A DNA stretch of 64,000 bases from Lasiosphaeria ovina (Eukaryota; Ascomycota; Sordariomycetes; Sordariales; Lasiosphaeriaceae): assembly GCA_033439765.1 (NCBI GenBank), contig JAULSN010000004.1, positions 4,660,001 through 4,724,000 of the forward strand. Reading direction: 5' to 3'. This document shows positions 12,522 to 23,985 of this stretch, one piece after another. Position 1 is the stretch's first letter, and every line of letters starts with the position of its first letter. The notes below the pieces were generated by a model, which saw nothing but the letters and a program-made list of their open reading frames with translations, was not told the origin of the DNA and did not search any database. A program made the translations under genes and the position numbers.

Positions 12522-14141
12522 GCTTACTGTTGGCTGGCGGTGGTGTGATTTGGTGTTGGCGCTGGCAGTTTACTTGATTGATTTGTTCAGTTATTTTGAA
12601 TTTCTGGTCTAAGGGGCTTAGTTATTAAAGCTGATGGCTTCGCGAGAAGCTGAGCGTTACCAGAGAGCATTTAGACTTGTTTCCTGAAAGACTTGGGTAC
12701 ATAGATAACTTTTTTCAATGGTGTGGTTTTATCGAACCAATGACATTTAATATTTTTTTTACTTCGATTGTCCAGTTGCTGAATGTCTACAACCGTGGGA
12801 CTTGGGACAATTAAAGATAAATTACCTAGTTACAGCAAATGCAGTAATTAAATACATGGGCTGAGAGATCTAAATATCCCGCCCTGACAAACATTCAGGG
12901 ATTTGGCTGTACTTGAGTCTTTAATGCACTGATTTACCCTTTGACTTCCATTTGTGACTTTTTGCCCGACTCCCCTTCTCCACGGGCGAAAGCCTGTTAT
13001 GGTGCCTGTCGGTCAGCGTTTGAGCCTTTGTCTGTCGGCCATGCGATGGCGGCTGTGATTGGACGCAGGGCTTGTCTCGGTCCCAATCTGGCAAACATGG
13101 AGGAGGGAGGAGGCGACACGATTGATTGGATATGCACACATCTCGTTCATTCGCTGCGACCCTAAAAATAGTGGCCGGGCCCGATCCGATCGGACCTAGC
13201 GATTGACTGGTGGGCGGCGCATGGCACATTCAAGCGGTAGCTACACGATCGGGAGGGCGCGTCTTGTCTTAAGCGCTGGGCGTGGTTTTGGGTTCAGGGT
13301 TTTTTTTTGCTGCGAAACAGCGGCCGCCGCTTGTCTCGTCGAATCGCTGCCCACGCACGCCCCGCCGCAACCCTGGCTCTGACACAGGACCCTGAGCGGC
13401 AAGACGCTAGACGGCTTTTAACCTTCCCCCGCAGCGCGCGTCCCCAAACCAACGCACCCCAAGCGGGGTCGCACTTGTTTGGGTCTCGTTCAACGCCGCG
13501 GGAAAAACCTGGGAGGTGGGACAAGGTGAGCGGGCTGCACCCGGGCGAAATGCCCTCGGCGTGACCCGCCCGGCTCTGGTTCCGGGTTGTTTGTCTGGCT
13601 GCATTAGACGCCGTGGGAATATGACATGTTTTTTTTTGTTTTTTTTTGGTCTTTGCATTCCTTCCATGGGCCGCGAGAGGTAGCCGGGGTTAGTTACACG
13701 TATTGCAGGCGCCTGAATGAGGCGCACAAACAATGGTATATGGTATGTACCCCACCATTCCATGTATATAACCACCCACCACATGGCCTTCGCCAACTTT
13801 TTTGCTCTTGTGAGTTAACTGTTATTGTTAGGCCCAGCACAAAGCATTGTCTTTGTTTTTTTTCTTGTTCTATTTTTTCCTTTTTTCCTATTGTTTTCCT
13901 GGCCAACGTCTCCTTTGTCCGTGCAGGGTTCCGTCAATTGTCATCGTGCTTTGTGTCCTTTGTTGCTGGTCAACATTAAGACTCTTTCGGTTTTCCCCCC
14001 TCAGCCACTTTCCGTCGACTCGTGATATTTTTCCCCCTCTTCCTCGTCGTTCGACTTAAAAAAAAAAGTTCTGTCACTCGTATTCGATATTTCGGAAACA
14101 CTCCCCCCATTCAAGCCATCGACACCACAACATCGCCCATC
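12522..14141. other. Intergenic, AT-rich then T-rich
   Basis: The first part is the 3' flank of the PKS. The rest is the upstream region of the Fig1-type gene, with several poly-T runs around 13300, 13630 and 13860 and pyrimidine-rich sequence up to the start codon. Frames of up to 129 codons here lack domain character and I do not call them. Confidence 0.6.
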
Positions 14142-15181
14142 ATGGGTGTCTTCCAAGTCGTCAAGCTGTTCTTCAACCGTAGGGTTTCCCCCCTTGCCGG
14201 TGTTTGAGAGTTGACTTTGCTGACGTATTGACAGCATACAAGCTCCTTCGCTTGCTCCCCTTCACCCTCATCATCCCCATCGTTCTTTTTGACGGTAAGC
14301 TTACTCTGCCACCACCCCCTGAAGATGGTCCACGTTTGCTGACAACATAACCATAGCTCTGTCGCTCTCGGGTTGCGTCTCGACGTCTCCCGGCATCCCC
14401 GGCCTCTATGTCGTCTCACTGCGATCAACCAAGAACACGACTGCTCTGGCTGACGTGCAAGTCCGGATCGGGTATTTTGGTATGACTTCCCCCTTTTTGA
14501 TCCATGACCAAACTTGGCCGCTGGCTAACTCTCCCTTTTCTGTGCACAGGCATCTGCGGCACCGATGGCTCCGGGTTCCGCTGCCAGTCGTCGTCCAAGA
14601 GCTCCGCGTCCGACGCCGTGACGGCGAACCTGTTCCCCGGGCTCGGTCTCGGCAACACGACGACAGCCTCCAACAAGTCCAGCAACACGACAGTCAGCAG
14701 CATCGTAGGGCCGGCCAACGCGGTGGACGTGCACGAGCTGGTAGCAACAGCGCTTGAACTGCAGGTGCAGATCTTCATCTCGATCCTGGCGGGCGGGGCG
14801 TTCCTGTTCGCGGCGGGCATGGTGTTCCTGGTGCTGCACAAGCGCGACGCGGCGAGCCCGAACCCGGACAAGCCGCGGCGCAGCGCCATCCTCAAGCGCG
14901 GCACGTACGGCCTGCTGTACCTGTCGGCGGCGCTCGTCTTCACCGCGTCGCTCGCCACCAGCGAGACGGCCGGCGCCCTCGCCTACGCGTCCTCGACTAT
15001 CCGCAACGCCCCTGTTCTCATCTCCGAGGGCGTCGCCCTGCCCGTCCTCCAGTGGATGGCCTTTGGGTTTACGCTCCTCTTCACCCTCGCCGTGCCCTGG
15101 ATCGCCCGCCCCGGCTATATCACGTCGCTGGTGCGCTCGCAGAAGAAGGAGCAGCAGCAGCCGGACAAGGAGACGGCTTGA
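14142..15181 (+). CDS. Fig1-domain tetraspan plasma-membrane protein
   Basis: Four exons, 14142-14178, 14235-14294, 14357-14479 and 14550-15181, give 283 aa in phase. A first membrane segment near the N-terminus is followed by an extracellular loop with CVSTSPGIPGLYVVSL and later VRIGYFGICG and a further Cys, the pattern of the Fig1 family (Ca2+ influx and membrane fusion during mating in yeast) and of related SUR7/claudin-like proteins. Three more hydrophobic segments follow, separated by a short basic loop, with a charged cytoplasmic C-terminus. The loop has several NTT/NKS-type glycosylation sequons. Three small 5' exons are supported by consensus donors (GTAGGG, GTAAGC, GTATGA). Nothing ties it to polyketide biosynthesis apart from position. 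Confidence 0.8.
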
Positions 15182-17709
15182 TGCGGCCGTCTCTTGTATC
15201 TCTCTAATTTTTTGTTTTTCTTTTCCTCTCGGTGTTTTGCACTTGGGACAGCCCAGGACGGGCCGGTAATGAGATGGGGTGTGCGCGGCGGCGTTTGTGC
15301 CGACTCGGATAGGCGGGTGCCGTCTTGGCTGCTTACATTTTTTCCATTTCCTCGGGTACCGGTACAGCTAATTAGTCTAAAGAACCCTGGCAGTAATCAT
15401 GGCACGCCATGTGCTTCCTCACGGATGCAACATCATTGGATGAATTACCTAAGATTATTCTCACTGTGTCTGTGGCTTACTCTGTCTTTGGTGTTTTTCT
15501 ACTTGGACCTGACCCGTAGTCACTTTGCATCTCCCGCCTCTATGGTTGCCATCCAGTCTCAACAGCGTGATTTCTTTTTTGAATAGTATCGGCTCAATAT
15601 CCTGACTCTGGAATCGTGCGTCGGAGAGAGCTCCTTCGAGTGGCACGCATGTGGCTGATGAATGGTACGCCACCCCACAACTCGGACTTTTTTCCACTGT
15701 GCAAGCATCAAGTGCGAGTTTCTTGGCGGACTTCCACTTGTATAGCAGGTGTAACCAATAAATACGTTTTAGCTGCCTTAGTCAGTGAGGCTCTGTGCTG
15801 GGGTCCGCTCTAAATCAACATCTTCGTTGAGCTGCTGCTTTGATTTTCGTTCTGAAAGCTTTTTTCCGACTGATTACCACTAGCTACGGACAGCTGACTT
15901 GGAGTTTGGATAGCAATTACCGACGAAATGTGATTTGCGACATGTGATTGATCAGCCCATCTTGTTTGCTTGCTTAAGCCCTCTCTTTTGTACGTTGACA
16001 TTGTTATCAATTGGAGGAATGTATCATGCGCCCGTCGTGGTTCCGGGTCGACTTCCTTTCCATCCCGGACTCACATGAGGTCATGACCCACGAGTGTTTG
16101 TGTAGCCTGATGAACAAACTCGTGATATGTGATTCGCCTGAAGACTCAAAAACCAATTAGATGCCTATTCTAACTATCTTGCTTATCTGTACAACCCATT
16201 ACGACAAGTGACTCTGGCCAGCACGGTGGCATCACGTTAGCTAAGCGTCATGTTTAGCCGAGCATTCATCGCTAACTGCGCAATCTGTCCAACTTGTGTC
16301 ATGGCCAGCTGGCCGCGACGTTAGGATTAGGATTGCTTAGTTTTAGTCTACTGTGCATCGATACGAGCTCTGTCAGAAACAGTCAGATCAACAAGAACAT
16401 TCGACATTGGCGCCGTGTCATGTGTAATGGAAACGGCTCCGCCTCGGCGATTGCACGGAAGAACTAGCGTTGTAGTGTAATAACTAAAATCGGGGTGCTC
16501 TTGACCTGCCAAGGGTAGCCTAGCGTATCATGTAAAAGGCCCAACGGCGCGGGCTAGAGCGCTGGTGGGGTTCCAACGAAGAAGCTAAGCTAAAAGGGAT
16601 GGAGCCATCTTCAACTTGTCGGTCCACAATTAGACCTTCGCTTAATTATTCGCATCAATGCTTCCATTGTTCCGCAGACCCAACGACGAGCGTGGGCCGG
16701 TGAGCATGGAGCAGGCAACAATACGTGTGCGTTGGTTGTGCAGAGACAACTCCGATACGCCCTGCACCCCATCACAAATGACGATGCGTGTTCGCGCGTG
16801 CTGTTGCGTGTCAACTCGGATTCGTCGCATTCACTTTTTCTCCATTTCCGATAGCTAATTCGTTCCAAAGCTGCCGCTAGTCTCAATCAGGCCAACCAGG
16901 GTGCCATGTAAGGTAACCATCCACAACAACACCAGCACGTCCGAATTCCGAACGGAATTGGAGTTAAATCCAAGCTCGCAGTTACGGAGCAGCTTGGGTA
17001 GTTAGCTTCCAAAGAAATTCGTGCAACTCGTCGAAAGTCTGGTTCTGAGGATAGAAAGGCGACTAGCAGAGCTGCCAAGGACCCGCTGCTGGCCCCTGTA
17101 AATGTTGTCTGCTCGGCTTCCAAATTCCGTTTCGATGCAATGCCGGTAGCAATGAGCGATCAATCCGCTTGGTCCTTGCCAAATCCCCAGGTCACTCCCT
17201 CAACCTCGGCCGCTCCAGCGCCGCAGCAAACCGGCGGCACAGCCATGCATCCAAGACCTGTAAGGCCCTACCTATCCTTGCCCGAGCCCCTTGGCAATTC
17301 CGTCCGATTTTTAGCCTCTGTCTTGCGTCCCAGAGCGCATGTGGCCCCTTCAGTTACCTTAATTATTGTTCTCTTATGGACAATGGTGGGGTCCCCGGCC
17401 AGGTATAATAGGAGAGGTCATGCCCGGCCCTAAACGTTCCTGTTGTTTGTTGGGCCCCAACAAAACCTCGCACTGGTGCATGTCTGACGAGCCCTTCCCT
17501 ATTTATGGCGCCTGTTTACTACCGAGACACATGATAGACAACTAATTACTCGACGGGACTTCTGCTGCTGTCTTCATAATCACATACACCCTATCTTCTA
17601 ATTGCTCTCCACCATCCCGGTTTTCCCACTTACTTGGGTCTTGGCATCCTCGTCGACATCTTATCCCCAGTTCCCCCCACTTACAGCCACGACGAACAAC
17701 AACACCAAA
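15182..17709. other. 2.5 kb intergenic stretch
   Basis: No gene could be supported on either strand; frames present are short and without motifs. The right end has a TATA-like string near 17402 and TATTTATGG near 17500 that may serve the monooxygenase starting at 17710. Confidence 0.6.
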
Positions 17710-19163
17710 ATGGACCAGGCGGCCTTCAAAGTCGTCGTCGTAGGAGGCGGGCCCGCGGGCCTGGTCGCGGCCCACGCCCTCACCAAGGCCGGCATTGATT
17801 TTGTCGTGCTCGAGGGCCGCAGCTCCGTGGCGCCCGAGCTGGGTGCCGGCGTCGGATTCTGGCCCATGAGCCTGCGCATCCTCGACCAGCTCGACATCCT
17901 CGAACAGATCCGGCCCCTGCTCAACGCCTTTCCCTCCAAAAACATCATCCTCGCCGACGGAGGAGTCTTGCAGAATTTCCCTCTCAAAATGGACGAGTAG
18001 TGAGTCTTCTTGGCTGATCGCCCCTCCCTTCTTTGCCCCCCTAACCAGTTGCATGACTACCTGCCCAAAGCCTCGGCGAACACTTTTACATGTGCCACCG
18101 AGCCGACCTCCTTCAGACCCTCTACGACACGCTGCCAGACGCGGCCAAGGCCCGTGTTCTTACCGGCAAGCGCGTCCAGGCCATCGAGGTCAGCGACAGC
18201 GGCGTCCGCGTAGGCTGCGAGGACGGGTCCTGGGAGACGGGGTCCATAGTCTTTGGCGCCGACGGCGTGCACAGCAAGGTCCGCCGCCTGGCACGCGAGG
18301 CGGCGCTTGAGGAAAACCCCGAGGCCAAGACGGACCCGGTGCAGCCGTTCCTCACCAGCTTCGAGGGTCTCTTCGGCAACTCGCCCCTGGACGCCCTGCC
18401 GAGCTTCTCACCCGGAGAGCTCAACGAGGTGCACTCGTTCGGCACCGACATTCAGGTCTTTGCCGGCCGGGAGCGCGTGTGGTGGATCGTGTACCACAAG
18501 CTGGACGAACCCACCCGCGAGCCGCTCAAGTACTCGGACAAAGACAGGGACGCGTTCGCAGACAAGGTCGGCCACCTTCACATCTCGGACAAGCTGACCT
18601 TCCGCGACATCTACGCCGTCCGCAACAGCGGCTGCGCCGTGGCGCTCGAGGAAGGGTCGCTGAAGCACTGGGGTTGGAAACGTATTGTGATGCTCGGCGA
18701 CTCGTCCAACAAGATGACGGCCAACCTCGGCATGGGCATGAACTGCGCCATCCAGGACGTCGTAATCCTGGTCAACCACCTTCGCAGCCTCTTGTCCAAG
18801 ATGGGGGCACCCGGATCCGGGCCGTCGGCCGCGGCGGCCGAGACAATAGACACGCCGACGCTGGAGCGGCTGTTCGATGCCTACTGGGCCGAGCACAACA
18901 AGTTCTCGCCCAAGTTCACCTACCTCTCGGCGCGAGACGTGCGCATCTGCAGCTGGAGCACCTATGTCCGCTACTTCCTCGACAGGTGGCTCTACCCGCC
19001 GATCGGCATGCGCAGGTTCATCTTCAGGTTCATCGTCGCGCGCTTCATGAGCCGCGGCCGCGTCTTTGACTTTCTCGAGATCAAGAACAACTTCTCGGGC
19101 ACGGTGCCCTGGACCTACTCGCCCAAGAACGTCGCTAGCAGCGGCAAGGGAGCAAAGCTCTGA
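17710..19163 (+). CDS. FAD-dependent monooxygenase (PaxM/salicylate hydroxylase-like)
   Basis: Two exons, 17710-17999 and 18071-19163 (71-bp intron), give 460 aa. The N-terminal Rossmann motif [10 protein letters not shown] (glycines at 12-14 and 17) binds the ADP part of FAD and is followed by an acidic strand end (VVLEGR). [10 protein letters not shown] is the mid-domain motif that contacts FAD and NAD(P)H. The third motif reads [20 protein letters not shown]; the usual G-Q-G-x-N appears as G-M-G-M-N and the usual His after GD(A/S) is replaced. The C-terminal hydrophobic half resembles membrane-associated epoxidases of fungal terpenoid pathways more than soluble phenol hydroxylases. It could tailor the product of the synthase 5 kb to the left, but that is inference. 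The acceptor at 18069-18070 was chosen because it keeps frame and restores the conserved [10 protein letters not shown]. Confidence 0.85.
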
Positions 19164-19760
19164 TAATATCTGATACGAAACATTTCTTTAGTCTTTTGGG
19201 TTGGCTGGGTACCGGGGAGTTTTTGGTTAACTTGGCGACGTCCATTACATCGCAAATATTTCTATTTAGAGCAGCAGTGATTTCTAGAGCAGTTATTACC
19301 CCTTCCAGATTCTAATACCCCAATCAATATTCATCGTGCACCGACAGTTAAACAAGGCAATCAATGCCGGATCGATCCGAGCGATGCGGGGTACGTGGGC
19401 AAATTGCATGAGTGCCGCTTAACACGAATGTGGTAACGTTATCGCAATTTACATGACAATAAGTGGTGGACATATCAGTTTGTAAAAGCTGGGTTTCCAA
19501 GACATGTATGTATATACTGTACATTTAGCCTCCACGCGCCTCCAAATAAGCTCTTCCTGATATTGCGTGTAATTATCATCTGGTCTCCAGCGGCCAGTCA
19601 TATCAGAACGCCACGGCTCATAGCAGGGGTAAACACACGGGGCGACTGGAATGTCTTGGGACAGAACTGCTATTTAACCAGGACGACACCGCCCAACACC
19701 CAAATTCCTCTCCTCATCTACCTGACTTTCTCAGGCACAAGCTGACTCCTCATCGCCACC
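19164..19760. other. Intergenic, promoter of PEBP gene
   Basis: No coding sequence seen. It is the 3' flank of the monooxygenase and the 5' flank of the next gene. Confidence 0.6.
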
Positions 19761-20635
19761 ATGCTCTTCCCAACAGCAGCTCTGGTCCTCGCCGCGGGCG
19801 CGCTTGTCGCGGCCCAGACGCCCGCCGGGTTCACGCCCGAGGTGGCCGCCCGGCTAGACCTCGTCTTTGGGGCCAAGACAGTGACCGTTCCCGGCACGAG
19901 CTTGACGAAAGCCGGTTAGATTCACCCCGGATCCAGAGTTTGTTTGGTTATGGGAAATGGGTTCAATAGAGGAGGCACTGACACTTCTCGGGCGGATGTG
20001 TGGCGAACCAGAGACGGCAAAGCAGCCGACTATTGGCACCACCGACGCGGTCCTGAACGGCACGTACCTGTGGATGATGATAGGTGGGTAGAACTGAACT
20101 GATTCAGAACTGCCAGCGGCATACGCTGCCTCTAAGCTGTCTTCCGTATTCTAGACTGACAAACAGCAAACAACAATCACAGACCAGGACGTGTAAGCAC
20201 ACAGCCACCCTCCGCAACCAGCACCAGCTCTCCTGGACACCCGGTGAAGCCAAAACCATCACTCACGCGCTGCCCAACCCTAGCCCAGCCAACTTCCAAA
20301 ACCCCAGCGCCGGCGGCCGCCGCACGAACCTGCACGCCATGCTCACGGGCTTCAAAGCGAGCAGCAGCAGCAGCAGCGCCGGCGACGTCGGCGCCGTGCA
20401 TGCACTAGCCACATCAGCGACGGGGCCCGTCGCGTACACGGGGCCCGCGCCGCCGGCCGAGACTCCCGCGCATCCCCACCGCTACGTCAGCCTGCTGTAC
20501 GAGACGCCCGCGGCCGGCTTCGCCGTCACGCGCGCCCAGGTCGGCCAGACGCTGGGATTCAACCTCGCTACGTTTGTTGCGGCTGTTGGGCTCGGCGCGC
20601 CGGTGAGGGCGAATTATTTCAATGTCACGGGGTGA
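19761..20635 (+). CDS. Secreted PEBP-family protein with predicted microexon
   Basis: Model: 19761-19914, 20012-20083, 20183-20192 and 20308-20635, giving 187 aa. The start gives a clear signal peptide (about residues 1-18, ending in VAAQ). The middle reads YLWMMIDQDV, matching the D-x-D ligand-site motif of phosphatidylethanolamine-binding proteins, followed by NLHAMLTGF and later PHRYVSLLYE, the family's H-R motif. A 10-nt exon is needed: leaving it out loses the D-x-D motif, and reading through its donor meets a stop at once. Consensus GTAAGC follows it. The protein should be extracellular and bind anionic or lipid ligands; fungal secreted members have no settled role. The microexon is unusual and is the least certain part of the model. 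Confidence 0.75.
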
Positions 20636-21371
20636 GGGGCGGGGTTTGTTTATAGGGGTTAGTTTTGAGGTGTGGTGAGGTCTGACGAGACTTGATGGAT
20701 CGACCACCCGGCAGTAGCTACGCTGATTGATACGTAGGCAGGCAGGCAGGCAAAGCCACTTTGAAAACGTTATGAACTATGCATGTATGTACAGGACGGG
20801 GAGCCGGACGAAAAGGCCGAGCTACAGAAAGCGAAAAGATTCAATGTAATCAGCCGACAACTCCGTGCAATCCCATGCTGCGGCATGCTAATTGTGCAAC
20901 GCCGTATTCCCCATGACGATGGCAGGAAATATTAATCGCCTCCCCTGATAATCGATGTCTGTGCGCCCTGAACTCCAGGTGGAACAGAAGCCGATAAGTC
21001 GAAAAGAAAAGGAGGAGAACACAGAAAAGAAAAGAGCTAGGAAAATGAAAAAGAAACCCGCCATCCCCGGCGCCATCCCATCACTCGTGAGTAAGCTCCG
21101 TGCCATGCCGAGCCTTCTGTCCGACTTCGAGTCTGACCGTTGCGAGTGAGCTGTCAGCAGCAGGCAAGCACGCTCTCAGTTCCAACGCACAAGACAAGAT
21201 GCTCGCGTGAAAACCCAACCGAGAGGTGCCAGCCAGACAACCAACCAGCCAGCCAGCCATCATCCAAGCCGTGAATCCACCAAGCCAAGTCAAGTAATTA
21301 ATCAACCCAACCCAACTCCATGTCCCAAAACTATCCGAGAAGAGACTGCCGTCCTATGATGATGATGACAT
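20636..21371. other. Intergenic between convergent genes
   Basis: Shared 3' flank of the PEBP gene and the minus-strand gene ending at 21372. It contains a short GGCA tetranucleotide run near 20736-20752 and a GCCA/ACCA-rich stretch near 21229-21262. No gene seen. Confidence 0.6.
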
Positions 21372-22290
21372 TCACATCTCCAGCGCCGCCAGCGCCGCAC
21401 GCATGTCCTCCACGGCAGGGTCGCGGCCGGTAGCGGCAGCGGTGTCGTCGTCGTCAGCATCATAAAACTGCGCGCCGACGTCGCTGATGTCGTGCATGAC
21501 GCAGTCGCCACCAGCTTCAAACGCCGCAGCACCGTCCTGGGCGTTGTCATTGTTGTCATTACGCTCTCCGGTACCAGTGCTGGTGCCAGTGCCAGTACCG
21601 GTATATTGCACGACAGCCTCAGCCCCTCCGGCACCGTAAACTCCAGCCACAGCGCCGCTACTGTTGCTGCTGTTGAGCAACGGATGCTTGAGGCGCTGGC
21701 ACGCGGCCCAGGCGCGGTGGACGGCCAGCTGCAGCGTGATGAGCCGCTGGCGCGAGTATATGTCGGCGACGGCGCGCGGGTGCACGGCCAGGTGGCCGAC
21801 CATGGCGTCGTCGCCGCTGCGCAGGTACGCGCGCATGCGCTCCGAGAGGTAGACGGCTGCGGCTGTGGGGGTGGTGGTGGTGGTGATATTGGTTGTCGGT
21901 CTGCCGGGGAGCAGGATGCTCGCTGGTCGCCACGACGATGACGCGGAACCCACGCCCACGCCGCGACCCCGCTGGCGAAGGTCGTTGGCCCGGTAGAAGC
22001 TCTGGTTGTTGTTGTTGTTATGGTGGTCGCCGCGGTTGCGGTTGCGGTTGCGGTTTCTGTTTCTGCCGCTGTTGCTGCCACGGCCGCCGCTGCGACGCTC
22101 TCTGCGCGTTGAAGCGGGAGGAGAACCGGCTGGGGTCTCGTGCTGTGGATTGTGTTAGTTTTTTTTTTCCCCCTCGTCCGCGGAGGGAGAGATGAAAGGG
22201 CGGTTTGGAGTCGAGAGAGAAGGAGTGGAAAGGGCGCGACGTGGATTGTGATGAGAAGAGAGATTTGCTTACCTGGACTTGGCTGTTCAT
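21372..22290 (-). CDS. Hypothetical Asn/Arg- and Thr-rich protein
   Basis: Model: complement of 21372-22142 and 22273-22290, 262 aa. The first exon codes only six residues; its donor is GTAAGC and the acceptor CCACAG is preceded by a long pyrimidine run, and the phase closes. The N-terminal third is low complexity with an alternating Arg-Asn stretch and an Asn run, then a Thr run. A helical-looking core of about 60 residues (around VYLSERMRAYLRSGDD to ACQRLKHPLL) is the only ordered-looking part. After it come Gly-Thr dipeptides and an acidic tail. I do not recognise the family. The RG/RN-rich start recalls RNA-binding tails, but that is composition only. Confidence 0.6.
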
Positions 22291-23985
22291 TTTTTCCGTT
22301 CTTTCCCGTGAATGAGATTGAGCACTGTGAGTAAATATCGCGACTGCCGACGAAAGATGACGAATTGGTGCGGTTGAGACTTTTACGTGCTGGCGGAAAG
22401 AAGAAAGTTGGTGAAGTTGAAATTTTTGCAGGCGGAGGAATTTGGTCGAGGTTTTAGAGGTACAGTCGGTCCACCTTCACCTGCAAGCCTCATTGAGCGT
22501 CAGAAAACGTGAACAATGAAGAAGGTTGGAGAAAGGTGTGAAAAGAGGTGCAACTTACCAAGGGAGCCTGCCTGCAAACTGTCGGGTCGAATGTAAATGC
22601 GAATGCGAATGCGAATGCGCTAGGAATTCGCAAGGAAACCTAGGTTTATGCCACGAGGTGCGGCGTGTTTAACTCTAAAATTCAGCGGGTAAAAAGAAAC
22701 CTAGGCCAACGAGTGAGTCCAACGGCGAAACGAGGGCCATCAAGGTACTCTGAGTTCTATTTAGAAAGGCTCGGGGTAGGGCACATTTGAGTCTGTTCTG
22801 GCTGATTTGTGAGGAGAACCAGCCCAAAGCAAATCCCAAGAGCAGCCACGAATTCCGACGAAACACTGTGATCTTTCCCAGACTTTATATCCCAGCCTAT
22901 TATACAAATTTGCAGGCAACGACGGTGATAAAAAACAAGCAAGTCTTTCACCGACGCAATTGCGGCACAAGACATTACAAAGCGTGAAAAGCGGCTTAGT
23001 CGTTGTCATTTTACAACTGAAAAGCCGTTTTTGTAAATAAAAAACCAGCCTAGCGACCTTAGTCTGGGAGCTAATTAGTCTAGGCGCCGAGTTGGGCAAG
23101 CATGCCGTCCGCATTTTGGTGTAATTATAGCTGAAGGGGAGACAACGAAGAGGAATTTTGCCTAAAATATTTAAAACGCAGCCGTTCGCTCCACCAGACT
23201 AACACAAGTGCGCCCATATCCACATCTGCGCCTGCACTATCTGCGCCTGCGCTACCTCGCAATGACATGTCTGTGTTATTCCATATAACACTTCTTTGTT
23301 CTAGTCCTAGCCGACAGGCTCTTGCTGCCAAATGTCATGAAGCCCTGTGGGCCCCTTTACTTTAAGCGATTGTCGATGGCCTTGAAGTCTTTTCTTGACG
23401 TGGCCCATGCGAGAACACCCGACGCGAATCCAGGGGCAAACCATGTTCGTCAATACAACGTTCACAGTGCTGTTCTTGATGTTTCCAGGTAACCGTACAA
23501 GATCTACCCAAAATTCTTGTGGAAGTTGTAGGCTTATAGTTCAGACCACCAGGCAACAGAAGTTATCTGTTTTGCCGTAGGCAGGCTACCGCTGCACCGG
23601 TAGACAAAACAGAAACGTGTTGCCGAAATGGATTCTGGGGAGCTGTGGTTACATAGCCTGCATAGCTATTCCCTAACCCAGAAAATGTTTGGTCTGCTGG
23701 TAAAGCGGTGACTCGTCACACAAACAGGCCTATCAATCCGTCATGCAAACAAACAGATTTGTATTAACTAGGTAGCTTCGCTATCATGATAGTCACGCCA
23801 CTTCACGATGCCATTCATAAACGTCGTCCGGCTCAAGAGTCATAAGACAGCGATAAAAGTAACCGGATAGCCCCCTCATGCTAAGAACCAAGAAATCCCG
23901 CCACTAATAGGCACCTCCCTGGCGAGGTGTGCAAACTTGCATCCGCCCAAACTGATTCGACTTCAAACGCGGCCGCGCAGATTGA
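22291..23985. other. Intergenic with short GAATGC repeat
   Basis: No coding gene supported. A hexanucleotide GAATGC repeat of three to four units lies at 22595-22618. The left part is the promoter side of the minus-strand gene starting at 22290; the right end is the 3' flank of the methyltransferase gene. Confidence 0.6.

Noticed and set aside
13407..13796. 129-codon minus-strand frame
   Set aside because: Low-complexity sequence upstream of the Fig1-type gene, with no similarity pattern or splice support.
19915..20307. Simpler PEBP gene with two introns and no microexon
   Set aside because: Joining 20083 directly to the last exon loses the D-x-D motif and breaks phase; retaining the short exon's flank hits a stop.
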